Shown: positions 31,303 to 50,219 of the stretch, piece by piece
How positions within the stretch are numbered: the stretch's first letter is position 1
Layout: each line of letters opens with the position of its first letter
Source: Cristatella mucedo
Taxonomy: Eukaryota; Bryozoa; Phylactolaemata; Cristatellidae
Length of the DNA: 64,000 nucleotides
Direction of reading: 5' to 3'
Assembly: GCA_009760855.2 (NCBI GenBank)
Contig: WPIO01000032.1
Location: forward strand, 2,298,501-2,362,500
Position numbers and translations under genes: made by a program
Notes under the pieces: generated by a model
Database searches by the model: none
Told to the model about the DNA's origin: nothing
What the model saw: only the letters and a program-made list of their open reading frames with translations

Positions 31303-33180
31303 TTATGCAGACATAGCTAGAGTGTCTCTGCTTGTTTTGCTCGATCTTTCGGCAGCTTTTGACACCATCGATCACAAAGTTCTTCTAGAGCGCCTGTTAT
31401 CTCGCCTAGGCATCACTAGCACTGCTCTGCAATGGTTAAGGTCCTATCTCAGTGGGAGACTCCAGAGTATTGATGTGAATGGACAAAGATCCGAGGTACC
31501 TCTGAAATATGGGGTATCTCAGGGCTCCATGCTAGGTCCAATTCTGTTCATGGTTTATACTCTCCCTCTTGCTGATGTGATTGCCAAGCACAATCTAGGC
31601 TTTCACTTCTATGCGGATGACACTTAGCTGTACCTTTGCTTTGATCCCTCCTAGCCTTCGAGCACCTCGAATTCTCTCAACTCACTTGCTGCATGTAATG
31701 ATGACATCCGCACATGGATGGCAGCAAATTTTCCAAAACAAAGCGATGATAAAACTAACTTACGAGTTATGGGCAAACCCAGTGTGCTTCGGAAATTTGA
31801 AAGGCTGACGCTCAAAATTGGCTCTGCCAGCATATCTCCTGTTGAATAAGCTCGAAATCTAGGCGTCTTGTTTCAAAGTTCATTCTATGGCTCCAGCCTA
31901 TCTCTCCGACATACTCCCCCATCAGGCCAAGCATCGTACCACCCGCTTTTCGGAATCCAACAGTCTACAAATACCTCGTACAAACCTCAAATCTTTTGGA
32001 GACCGTGCATTTAGTTCGTATGCTCTCAAAGCCTAGAACTCCCTCCCGACCTGCGTCAGAACATCCCCTGACCTGACCACATTTAAAAGGAACCTAAAAA
32101 CACCTATTTAGCACGGCATTTAGTGGGTCCCTGTGATTCGTGCTTCACGTGCTTATGCGTGTTGACACTGTGCATGCTGCCACTAACCACATTTGCATGC
32201 TGACCCTGTGCATGTCACCCCTAACCATGTCATTCCTTTTGTTTGTTTTCAAGCATGATTTTACTTACCATTTAATTGCATTTCCCTTTGCAGCAAATGT
32301 AAAGCGCCTAGAAAGAGATTAAGTTCTCTGAGGACGCTTTATCAAGTACATTATTATTATTATTATTAAAGTGACCTCTCGTTAGACGACCACATCAGCT
32401 CCATAGTAAAGTCTCCATACTTTCAGCTACATAACATTGCTCAAATTCGGGCTTGTTTAGATAAGGATACCACGTCCAAGTTAGTCCATGCATTCGTGAC
32501 ATCCCGTCTCGACTTCTGCAACTCACTGCTCACTGGCCTACCAGCATGTGCGATCAGGCGATCACAGCTGGTGCAAAACTCTGCAGCTAGGCTTCTCTGT
32601 CGTGAGCATCGCAGTTGCCACGTTACACCACTTCTCGCGTTGCACTGGCTACCAGTCAAGCAACGGGTTGACTTCAAGGTTTTGTCGCTCACTTTTAGGT
32701 CACTTCATTCTTTGGCTCCAGTCTATCTCTTAGATATACTACCCCATCAGGCCAAGCATCGTACCACCCGCTTTTCGGAATCCAACAGTCTACAAATACC
32801 TCGTACAAACCTCAAATCCTTTGGAGACCGTGCATTTAGTTCGTATGCTCCCAAAGCCTGGAACTCCCTACCGACCTGCGTCAGAACATCCCCTGACCTG
32901 ACTACATTTAAAAAGAACTTAAAAACACCTATTTAGGACAGCATTTAGTGGATCCCTCTGATTCGTCCTTCATGTGCTTATGCGTGCTGACAGTGCATGC
33001 TGCCACTAACCACATTTGCATGCTGACCCTGCGCACGTCACCCCTAACTGTGTAATTCATGTTGTTTATCAAGCATGAGATTACTCACCATTCAATCGCG
33101 TTTCCCCTTGCAGCAAATGTAAAGCGCCTAGAAAGAGATTGAGTTGTCTAAGGGGGCTTTATCTAGTGCATTATTATTAT
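31303..33180 (+). mobile_element. Family-1 LINE, 5'-truncated, split by a nested LINE copy
   Basis: The first part (31,303-31,878) encodes SLLVLLDLSAAFDTIDHKVL through FHFYADDT, then a stop, and on to the LGVLFQ segment. The second part (32,372-33,180) resumes at the very next words (gtgacctctcgttagacgac) and runs to the 3' tail and ATT repeats. Stops and a 3-bp deletion (LALHWLP instead of LADLHWLP) make it inactive. The interval between them is a second LINE insertion. Confidence 0.9.
31879..32367 (+). mobile_element. Nested 5'-truncated family-1 LINE copy
   Basis: This copy starts at ttcattctatggctccagcc (C-terminal coding) and ends in (TTA)n at 32,351-32,367. It is flanked by AAAG on both sides (31,875-31,878 and 32,368-32,371), a probable short target duplication. 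It is about 490 bp. Confidence 0.85.
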
Positions 33181-33237
33181 GAATACAATTATCATGCTCG
33201 AAACCTCTATCCGCCAGTGTGTTTGTCACTCACTAAT

Positions 33238-33345
33238 ATAATTCATTTGTATAGCGCACTGAGATAAACTTAAATTTCTATTCACGTGCTTCACGTATGC
33301 CACGCGAGCACCTATACAGTCGGGCCAAACACATTAACTCGCTAT
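33238..33345 (-). mobile_element. SINE family B fragment, minus (diverged)
   Basis: Plus-strand words aatataattcatttgtatag, cgcactgagataaacttaaa and ttctattcacgtgcttcacg match the SINE-B tail and body in inverse orientation. The head is poorly preserved. Confidence 0.6.
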
Positions 33346-33349
33346 CCCT

Positions 33350-36254
33350 AGCAACTAAATTTTCCCTTCCCTTTTTATTGACTCTTCATCGTGCTCTCCT
33401 TCTGCTTGAATTATAGAACGGTTATCAGGGATACGATAACTAGCAAACAGGCAGCAAACAAGTATCACGGAGTCAGCTACAATGATTACCGGAGCTACAA
33501 AAATCCGATTTTTGCATAAAAACGTTACGGCACGCTGCCGTAGCGTTTTTATGAAAAAGTTGGACATGCAGTATGGCAAGTGGCCTACATAATATTCTAG
33601 TGTATTTTCAGTACATATATATTTTTAATGCTACAATGGAGTAGCAACGCCATGATTAGCGATCGCCTGTCTGAGCTGCTTGGACGTCGTGGGAACTAAA
33701 CGTAAATATTGCAAACATCTGGTGGTTTTTGTTCTCCAACGTCTTGAACTTAAGTAAATGGAGTTTTCAGAGATATCATCGCAGCCTCGATCAGTTCTGA
33801 GCCTCGAGTCCATTTCATTCCAAAGATGTTTAGTGGGATTTACATTCTGAGATTGACAATGTTAATGGGCTCATTACTTAGTTTAACGGGCCTTAAACCG
33901 AACTCTGTTTCGAAAAAATATTGAACACCGATTGCAACGTGCTTAGCGTAATTCTACTGGAAGAAATTATATTAGTGATGCCTCATTGTACTAAATACCA
34001 AAAAGTCCTAGAGTAGATTTACATAAGGGTCTTGCGTCACGATACCAGGTTTCCCATGCAGCACGCCTAGCCCATCACTACAAAAGCATACCGAGGCCAT
34101 GTCCTATTGGCCATAACAAGACTTACGAGGTCACTTTTCAGTGTGACTTCCATTCGGGGGGGGGGGCCGATGCACGTACTGCTGGCATAGCTCACTGCTG
34201 CCAAATTGATGCACATATTTAAACTCAATGCTACGCAAGACTTAGCTCCAGCTTCACAAGTCCGATGTACTTGTGCCACAAACCACTGCCCAGGATTGGC
34301 TTTAGGCTAGGTGGGCACAAGCAGCTGATTCTTAACTGCGATTAGAGCAAACGTGCCGTCTTCGTCTATACGTCCATTCACCTAATCATATCCCAACCAA
34401 TCAGCTTCCCATCATTAGCAGCCTGCCGGGCTTGAGCATGAACCCTCTCACTTTATCAGCCAGTCCTAGCAGGGTATAGGCACGAACCACACGCGATCGT
34501 GCCTCATGTTTTATCTCGTGCGTTATCCTTGGCACCGGTATAACCACGTCCTTCAAATCATACCTTACCAAGAACAGTTGGTTGGCTGCAGCTGTAGCAT
34601 CATTCGCTACACAGACATACGTACACCAAAAACAAGCAATGCTTTCAAGGCACTATAAAACAGGAATCTGCCCTTTTTAAATTAATCGAAATTATCGAAG
34701 AGGCATCCCTTGTTATTTTTCTGCTGCCTTAACTGGTTTATGAAAACGCAATCGTGAGACTTTTTCCAACGGGTGCACTCACTCGATCAGTGCATCTTCT
34801 AAATGGTTCGTGGTAGAAAGCCTATAACTCATTACGGATACTTCTTAGCTCCACTGTCACGGCATTTGCCACTACTACCAGTTGGGCTTATACAGGTATC
34901 ACAAAGAAAACACGAGGCGGGCTCCATAGAACTAGCTAAAATAAGGCGTTGGGTCGACCACAACGAACAACAATATCAGGGATAACAATAACATTTTCAC
35001 TGAAACTGACAACCGTGCAAGAAAGCTGAATATGCGTGTACTGATGGAGCAGATCAAGCTTCCGATGCCATACGACGGCAGTTGTACCGAGAATTATATT
35101 TATGTACAATAAAGAAGGTTGCTTAGCAGTAGAACGGCTTTGCAGTCGGGTCACTGGCACGACAACAAGTTAAGTCAGAAAACGCATTGAGAGCTGACAT
35201 CGAGTAAAGCAACTGCTAAGTCAAAGCTTAATCAGGACCACCATAGGCTAGGCCACACATGCATGTGCCATGAAGGAGCAAATGCGATGAATTCGCGAAG
35301 AAAGTGCAAACCCGATCTCCGAGAAGCCGGCAGGCTAGCGCATTATTCGAACAATTTCTTACACGTGGTACCAAGCTCCTGACACGATAGTCACAGAGCA
35401 AAAGCATAGCAGAGAGCAGTACCGCTCAGCAGTACCAGATGAAGGAAATAATGCCGTCCCAAGTCTAGTTCTACAAGAAAAAGAGTGCAATCATGAGCTG
35501 CAGAAATCGTCGTGCTAAGAAGTTAGTTAGAAGCATAGCTAGGCAGGCCTACAGCGGCTAACGGCGACAAGAGCAGGTCGAACCGCTAGATGGCCTTAAC
35601 GACCCGACAGAGCGAGCGCTATGAGTGACAGCCCCTGCGGTGGAACTGGCTCCAGAATGATGACTTGCAGGCAAAGAGAAGCATCGCCCACTCGGCATGA
35701 CAATGCCACACGCTAGTGGTCAAACAGGCCGCAGGAAGTTCAGTGTCCAACAGGGAAAAAATGCGCCAGCCTTCAAGCGCCTGAGCTGCCGCTGCTGCAG
35801 CAGTGGCATGCGGCAGCTACAGAAGAGCGCGGTGCAAGCACACGCCCGAGTGGCAGACCTCTCAGCCGGTCACATGACTTCATCTACTGCTGCAGCAGCA
35901 GCACGACTCATTAAGCAACAGCACCGCTCAAGCGAGGCTAGCGGCTACTTCGAGACCAAGCCGTCCACTCGCCACACGAGCTGACTGTCAGGCTGGTTAG
36001 CACACACGCTAAGCCCGCAGGCGGCTAGCCACTGCACGATCATGGTAGGGCCCACTCTGCAGCATCGCTGAGTGTGCCACACGTGCGGGAAAAAAAAGGA
36101 AAGCACAAGAATGCTCGAGAGTTAAGAGTCGAGTGCTCCCAGGCGGTGCCACTACCCACGGAACGCAGTCCGGCGGCAACACGGCTGGCTTGCGGTGGGC
36201 GGCAAGAGCGCTGGGCAGCCTACCCGCCGCCATCGTAGCAGCCACCAACTTCCT
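33350..36254. other. Intergenic region downstream of RXR; no gene recognised
   Basis: Open frames up to about 95 codons lack recognisable motifs. The RXR 3' UTR must lie just below 36,255 on minus; I see no strong AATAAA directly downstream and do not mark its end. Confidence 0.4.
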
Positions 36255-43539
<7,285 letters not shown>

Positions 43540-43827
43540 CTGCAAGGCGAGCCGCCGCCACGAGCGGCGCTTAGTACGCACAGGGGCAGCTGCCACGAGC
43601 AGCAGCAACAGCACAGCCTACGCACCCAGCGCCAGGGATGTTTGGGTCCGACACATGTGCGCCCAGCTCAGTTAGGGGTCACTGCCTACCAGCCGTGCCG
43701 ATTCAGGCACTATGCAAATTCTAGGCACTACGTCAGGCACTAGGGCAGCCAGTCAAATAGAGGTGCGAGAGGAGAGACGGGTCGGGAGAGAGAGGCACGA
43801 GGGCGTGTTATAAACAGATGACAGCAA

Positions 43828-43864
43828 GGAGAGAGGGAGAGAGGGAGAGAGAGAGGGAGAGAGA

Positions 43865-43929
<65 letters not shown>

Positions 43930-44005
43930 TGTAAGAGAAATGAAGACAGGCTATCCGACTGAGACAGACACAGAAAGAGAATCGAGAGAGAGAGAGAGAG
44001 AGAGG
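43828..44005. repeat. (GA)n microsatellite, two blocks
   Basis: Blocks at 43,828-43,926 and 43,983-44,005 of gaga/gagg, located upstream of the A/B exon of RXR. The Leu/Ser-rich ORFs across it are artefacts. Confidence 0.97.
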
Positions 44006-44009
44006 AGGG

Positions 44010-44680
44010 AGGGAGGGTGAGACGATACCTACGTGGAGAGGGAAAACCAACGAGAAAAAAGCGAGATGAAAAATAAAGTAAGACAGAACCGAGTAAGCAT
44101 GTGCATGTGTGCGCGCACGCTAAAGAGAGCAGAGCTAGGAGCCAGGCTGCTCCCAGAAGGCTCCTCAGGGCAGGTCGACTGGAGTGGGCAGCTCGAGTCC
44201 CAAGGTCAGCCACTGGCAGGAAGGGGCTACATTGCTGCATCTACGGCAAGGAACAGCACTAGCAGCCAGCCACAGAGCCTACAGCAGCAGCAGCACCGGT
44301 GTGGCAAAGATGAGTGCTAGGTCACTGCTAACACAGTGGGCTCGGTTTCCATTACACATGAAAGTGGAGGCCATAATGCCACCTGGTTACACAGCACCAA
44401 CTAGCCAAGCCCATCTGTTAAGATAAACATAGGCTAGCCAAGCTCGGGAGACAGCACGGAAGACTGAGGCTCATGACTCCTCGACGAATGCTCAGAAGGT
44501 GGCACACAACTCGAGTGGCACCGAGAAGGGGCATTATTGGTAACGTGCGACTTGAACTCACCTCGAGCTGGGCGGCTGCCACAATGTGCACGGTGTAGGT
44601 TATATTTGGTGTCTCTACTTTCTCTCTTGCTATGGCCTACCCTACCTATACGAAATTCTTCAAATCAAACTGCCTGCCAT
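44010..44680. other. No gene recognised
   Basis: Upstream of the known RXR exons. No exon ending in one base of a split codon with a clear donor was recognised. Confidence 0.4.
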
Positions 44681-44689
44681 TATATATGC

Positions 44690-45055
44690 TTCACTAGCGA
44701 ATGCCAATTAGCTGTGCATCTAACCAAACTCAAATCCCATTACAGACCAAACCTTGAGTTCCCATGCTCGCGAAGCCGGAATGTCACTGCCGGCTGATAC
44801 CACAGCATCCTTGGACAAGACGACATTCAAAAAGAAGCCAAAAATCCACGTATTCCTCACAAATTGCTTAGTCAGCGTAAATTGTCCAGTATTTCATATG
44901 CACATTCCTGTATGTACTTATTCGAGTTAACATTGTGCATCCCCTCACCAATCAATTGGCATGCTTCATTTCAAGCATATGTGAAGTGCCAGAAAGAGAT
45001 TTAGTTCTCTTAATTCTCTTAGTTCTCTTAATACAGAGTCATTTATCATTCTTGT
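44690..45055 (+). mobile_element. Old family-1-like LINE 3' fragment
   Basis: Late coding and UTR words in order (caaatcccattacagaccaa, acattcaaaaagaagccaaa, acattgtgcatcccctcacc, catgcttcatttcaagcata, gtgaagtgccagaaagagat), strongly diverged, ending in a ctcttaatt run. Confidence 0.6.
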
Positions 45056-45789
45056 CTGTAGTCGCAGCAGCAGGAGTGATATTCAGGCCACTTAGTTACG
45101 ACAAGAAACTCCACGCAGCCGGCAGAAGCTAATTTCCCTATCAGCCATCGTTGCAGCCAGCTATTGTCGCTCTGCTCAGCACGGCCAGATGCCACAGCCT
45201 CCTCACTCAGCTGGCTGCTAACCGAGCAGCCAGAGCTGTTGCTTCGCGGGTGTTGCAGAAAAAAGCTACAGAGAGAACTCGCTGATGGGCTGCTGCGCAC
45301 GCAGCAACGACGACCGAGCACCCAGGGTGTGCCGTGCGGCGGCTGCAAAAAGAAGTGCCCACCGACCACTCAGCACAGCCGGCACACCTAGCGCTCGGCG
45401 TGCAGACGCAGCAACTTTTCTACGGCCGAGGCACGGCCTCCTCTGCGGCACACTGGTACAGCCTATGCTGGCTGTGCAGCGTCGGAGAGTAATAGCAGCA
45501 GACATCAGCTGCCTCATGCTCTGTGGCAAAGCTGGCAAGCGCGATCGAGCAGAAAGCTGCCGAGAGCACGAGGAGGTGGCAGCTGGCCTGCGCAAGTTCG
45601 TTCACGGCAGGTCGTCCACGAGCTCTTGATCACAACTATGCACGACATGCAGGCATGACCAATGCATCAACTTGCCATTCGTGGGAATGCTTAAGTAGTG
45701 CAGCTGCTCGGTGCTGGGTGCTTTCCACGCAAACGGTGAGGTGGTAAGTATAGCAGGACAAGGAGTGGGCTAAGCAGCCGGTGCAGCTT

Positions 45790-45990
45790 TCGAGGGTTCT
45801 AGCGCACTAGCTTGCTCAGTGTGTGCTCAACTTGCAGCCCCGGGCAAAGCTTTACACGGCAGACTCCTTGCACTCTCTAGCTGCATGCTCTCACTAACCG
45901 ATTGGCGTGCTTCCTTTCCAGTGTATTGACAAAGCCTAGATACACATTTAGTTTGCTAAGGGTGATATATACAAAAAATTATTACAACTA
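45790..45990 (+). mobile_element. Old family-1-like LINE 3' UTR/tail fragment
   Basis: gcatgctctcactaaccgat, tggcgtgcttcctttccagt, then aaagcctagatacacattta and gtttgctaagggtgatatat correspond to the LINE UTR and tail in order. Confidence 0.6.
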
Positions 45991-45999
45991 TCGCCATTT

Positions 46000-48900
46000 T
46001 TTATTAGTGGCACTGGACCAGAAGTACACTGGCCAAGACTAGCCGCCAGACCAAACCTTTAGCCGTGCTCTGCTGCTTGGCTAAACCTATCACGACAAAG
46101 CAGCACGGCAAACCGAACCAGGAAGACACGGGTCAAACCGGTCACAAATTGCACGGACGCTTCGAAAGAAAGCCGCCATGCGCAGGTGGCGAGGTAAAGG
46201 ACGCGAGATGCAGTGGACACCGGATGCAGCAAACAGTCGCATGCCTACAACGCCTACAACCAGACACTATGTCAACCAGCATACACTCTGCCTGCAATGC
46301 AATTCCCCGTGTGCAATAGAACTCCAATTGCACGCATTCAATGAAATAGTTAAGTAACTTGGGTGCTGGATAAGTGACCCATATTATGATGGCAAAGTCT
46401 CGGGTCACTGGCCCCAGCATGGTGATAACCAAATGGTAATGAACGGTCTTAGACACATGTGTCATGCCTGGGGTCTAGCTAGCTTCTTCCCTGTTACGAA
46501 TTGTCGAGTTGAGCTCTGCATACCTTCTGCATAGCAGTAACAGAGTTGTCTAAGAGCAGATCTACCTCGCCGTCAGCCCCAGTGCTGACGGAGTTACACA
46601 CACCCGACAGCAGGCATAAAAAGGCTGGCCGATCCTAACTAGCGCTTCCTTAGGCAAGCAACGACAGACCTCTTGTGTGCCAGGTACTGGCTCCCCATTG
46701 CCTTTACACTAAAGATGGCCATGGCTGCTTCTGACCAGCATACCAGATGTCGTGCATTCCAAACCTCATGTCCATAACCCAGACATCATTTCCAAAATCT
46801 TTGGTTTCAAGAAGTGAGCTTAGCAGATGCTGCAAACGTTATTCGAAACTTTCGTGGAGGCATCGGTCCATTGTTGTGCAGCCTCTTCAGCAACCAACGA
46901 TGTCAACTGCCCTTACCATCCGCTTTCCATTCCTCGCTTTGTCACATGTCACTCGACGGTTGAAAGTAACATGCAGCCAAACCCCAAAACTTTTTCTTTT
47001 TCGACCCGGTTCGACCTGACATCAGTCAATTAGGGGGGGGGAGACCCAGCCGACATAGTTAAGCACCTCAGCTACCTGCCCCCAGGCACCAACAAGGCAT
47101 CTGGAAACTTCATATGCCGAACTCTGTAAGGCTGGGCTGGGCTGCCGTGGGCCAAGATGGCTGTGATTATTGTAAGGCTGCTGTAGCCCCCACCCCTTTC
47201 TCGACGATCTTCACATAGCCAGAAACACCGTTTGCAGGAAGGAATCGCATATCTGCTGCATGCCGAGAAGTAAGCAGCGAGCCGACTATCTAGTGAATGT
47301 AACTTAAGCTAAGACTGGAAACAGCTGCCCACAGCTGACTCCCCCTTAGCAAAGCGACTCTCTCGAAATGTCGCTCAGCACGACCCAACTAATCAAGCTC
47401 ACGAGCTCGAGTTTTTTTTGGCTTGCTAACAGCTATCCTTGCGGTCCAGCAGCTAAGAATGGCAGTGAGGGGGCCGTCGAACGACTACCGCCAGCAGGCC
47501 GGCTGAGAACGACCACTGACTAGCCAGCAAAACGACTAGCCGCCACCAGCTTCGCCGAGCGTCTAACCCGATAGGCGACAGCTTGAACGGAACTGGTAAC
47601 GAGAAACGCTGTGCCCTGTCGCCGACGATCTGTGTCGACAGTAATTCAGGAATTCATGTCAGGAATTTGCGACCGGCGACGTCGGGCGGCAGCAGCTCCT
47701 ACTACTACACAGCAGCTCGCACGCAACAAAACAAAACCGGGCGGCAACGGTGCCTCCAAAAAGCGATGCAATGCCGGGCAGCCCCTGACCAGCGTAAGGC
47801 TCCGACGGACGAGCAGGACTTTCAAGGCCGAGCCAGTGCGATCGAGCGATAGACTCGGCAAAGAACGCCGCTAGGCTTTTTCGGCTGACTAGTCTGCTGA
47901 CGTCGCGGCCGGCAGTTCACCAAACAGAAGTTCCGATCTCGTCTGTGAGGACGCTCGCCGCTCTGCCAGCCGCCGAGTTTCTGTCGGTTAACGAATCACG
48001 GAGTCGGGCCCACAGAGCTCTATTAGTCTCGCCAGCAAAAAACGCTACTAAAGACGCCATGTTTGGCGTCGACCCGCAAAACCACCAGCACACCGTACCT
48101 TCAAAGCCTCCGGTATCTGAATACGGATCCCTAGGTACGGCCATATTCCAGCAACATCGATGAGGGGAAAGGGCAAGGTAGCCGATTAACTGCCAGCCGA
48201 TACACACCGCAGTCGAAATCCGGCGCCCGCCTATCCCATACGGGTATTTCGCCCAGGTCCGGTGGTGGCTGCCCACTGGGGCATGCGGCGAGTATACGGG
48301 CTAGGTATGGGCGGTAGCTAATAGGAAACTGAAGTGCAAGCCGTGCAACCGAGCGAAACATTTCCCGGTAGTATGCACGTACGCGATTTTGACAAAGGTG
48401 TTTCGTGAAACGAAAGAGCCGCTGAAAAGCGACGGCGAACAACCCCAAGCAGACGGCCTCGAAGCAAAAGGCATGCTGGGCAACGTGGCTTCGGGGAAGC
48501 ACTTGATCGGCTGCCGAACCTCGCGGTGCGCTATCCGCGTACTAGTCAAGATCGCACTCTCTGTCGCATGCCTGCCGCCCCTATCGCCTTGACCGCCGGC
48601 CGGAGGGGCGTGTTTAATAAACGCTAGCCACTACGAAGTGGGCCGTTCATTTTTAACTGGGCACCACATTCGAGCGATCACGCCAAAAAAGGTCGGCGCT
48701 CATCAGTTTCTCTGCAGAGTCCAGCTGTTGATAGGCGATTACGTTATGGTAAGCAGGCTGGCAACCAGCTGACCAGAGGCAAGTCACCGACAGCTGGTGG
48801 TGGCTATAGCCGACTGCTGGCGGTGACTCTGCTGCAGCAACATCCGGCTAATCCGACCGAACCCATGCGACAAGTCATCGATCGACAGTCCCACAGCGTC

Positions 48901-49685
48901 AGAGACGTGTCACGGCCAATTCGTCTCCATCGATATTCGCCAGCTTTCTCTGCATTTCTCCGTGCTTGCCTTGCCGCCCTGGGGTAACTAAACCCACTGT
49001 CATTTCTTCCTCCGAACTGTCACTTGCTGGCCCTATTGAATAATATCTAGTAAAAACCTTTGCAGAACGTAAACTTAAATTGAAATTAAAATTTCCTTTG
49101 ACACTTGGAAGATACAAAATAGTATTTGAAGCTCGCCTAGTGCATACATAAAGGGGATAGTCAAGCTACCACGATCTAGGCACAACACCATCGTGTGCCT
49201 AGCAACGCAAGCCCAGTTTTATTTCCATTATTCCCAGGCTGAAGATACTTGCTCCAAAAAAACACCAGAAGGTGAACACAAGAGTGACGATCACAAAAAT
49301 CACTCAGGAAATAATTGGGGTTATGATATTTCTATAAGCAATTTGCCTTTTTTTGGTTTCTTGCTAAGCTAGATATATCGAATGCAAAACCCTTGGGCCC
49401 ACTGCATCAACATCTGTTAGAGAGCAGAGTATGCAGGTTGGCACGGAAGGGGCACAATCACTGCATCTCTACTCGGCTTTGCTTGATCCCAGCAGGCCCA
49501 GAGCCAGCCGAATGAGCTAGCGAATTGCAGCAGCAAGTTATGCAGTAGCTGGTTTAATTTCACCAACTAGAGGTCAGAAAATATCGAAAAAGTAACAAGT
49601 GGCTGCCATGGAAACTAATGAATTATGACTAGACACCAGTCGGCTAAATAGGAAAAACTTCCCATGGTGACAGCATTCAGTGAAA
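46000..49685. other. No gene recognised; GC-rich segment at about 47,400-48,650
   Basis: The GC-rich segment has overlapping frames up to 123 codons on both strands with no recognisable protein. It could contain the RXR promoter or first exon, but nothing in the sequence proves that. Confidence 0.35.
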
Positions 49686-49689
49686 AGAT

Positions 49690-50215
49690 ATTCGGAGCCA
49701 GTTTAAATAAGAAACTTGTGGTGTTGTACTTGCCCATTGCAAACACTTAATGCTGTTGATTCGAGTGAGTGATCTATACTATCTAGCTATTACTACTACT
49801 GGATTTACCATAACTCGGTCACGATAATAATAATAATATATCTTTGTATATTGCCCCCAGAGAGCCAAATCTCTATATTGGCACTTTGCATATGCTGGAA
49901 AGGAAGCTAATACGGTTGGTGATAACATGCACTGCAGCAGCACATAAAGACGCATGTGTGTCTTAGCTATAAAAAGCTGACTGGTACTAACTTATAGAAA
50001 GTCATACAAGCAACTGCTACAAGAGCAGTTTCCTTGTCATATGTACATAATGCAATATCGTCACAATCCAATACTGACATTAGCTCCAAGCAGGTTAAAC
50101 TTATATTGGAGCAATGCTAGATATTATCTAAAACTTGGCAAAGGCCATTCACTCTATATCCGGGTTCTTGCTCTTATAAGTGCTTATCCTTAGGTCATCG
50201 GTGAACGAGTTTCTT
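49690..50215. mobile_element. TIR-type element, copy 2, interrupted by a LINE tail
   Basis: cttgtggtgttgtact, gtgagtgatctata and ggatttaccataactcggtc match copy 1 at 27,255-27,375. After a gap, aaaagctgactggtactaac and agaaagtcata match 27,400-27,425. The right arm tatatccgggttcttgctct, with cggtgaacgagttt, matches the right TIR. The left arm is not recognisable, so the copy is broken. Confidence 0.7.
49828..49960 (-). mobile_element. Family-1 LINE 3' tail nested in TIR element copy 2
   Basis: On plus (ataata)n, then attgcccccagagagccaaa, tctctatattggcactttgc and atatgctggaaaggaagcta: the LINE tail and UTR in inverse orientation, splitting the TIR element. Confidence 0.75.
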
Positions 50216-50219
50216 ATGA

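Noticed and set aside
43740-44240. 166-codon Leu/Ser-rich frame on minus
   Set aside because: Most of it is the (GA)n run; no splice-linked homology to RXR or another protein.
48131-48502. 123-codon frame on minus as a possible upstream RXR exon
   Set aside because: No similarity to RXR A/B regions and no donor in the required phase at a convincing place.
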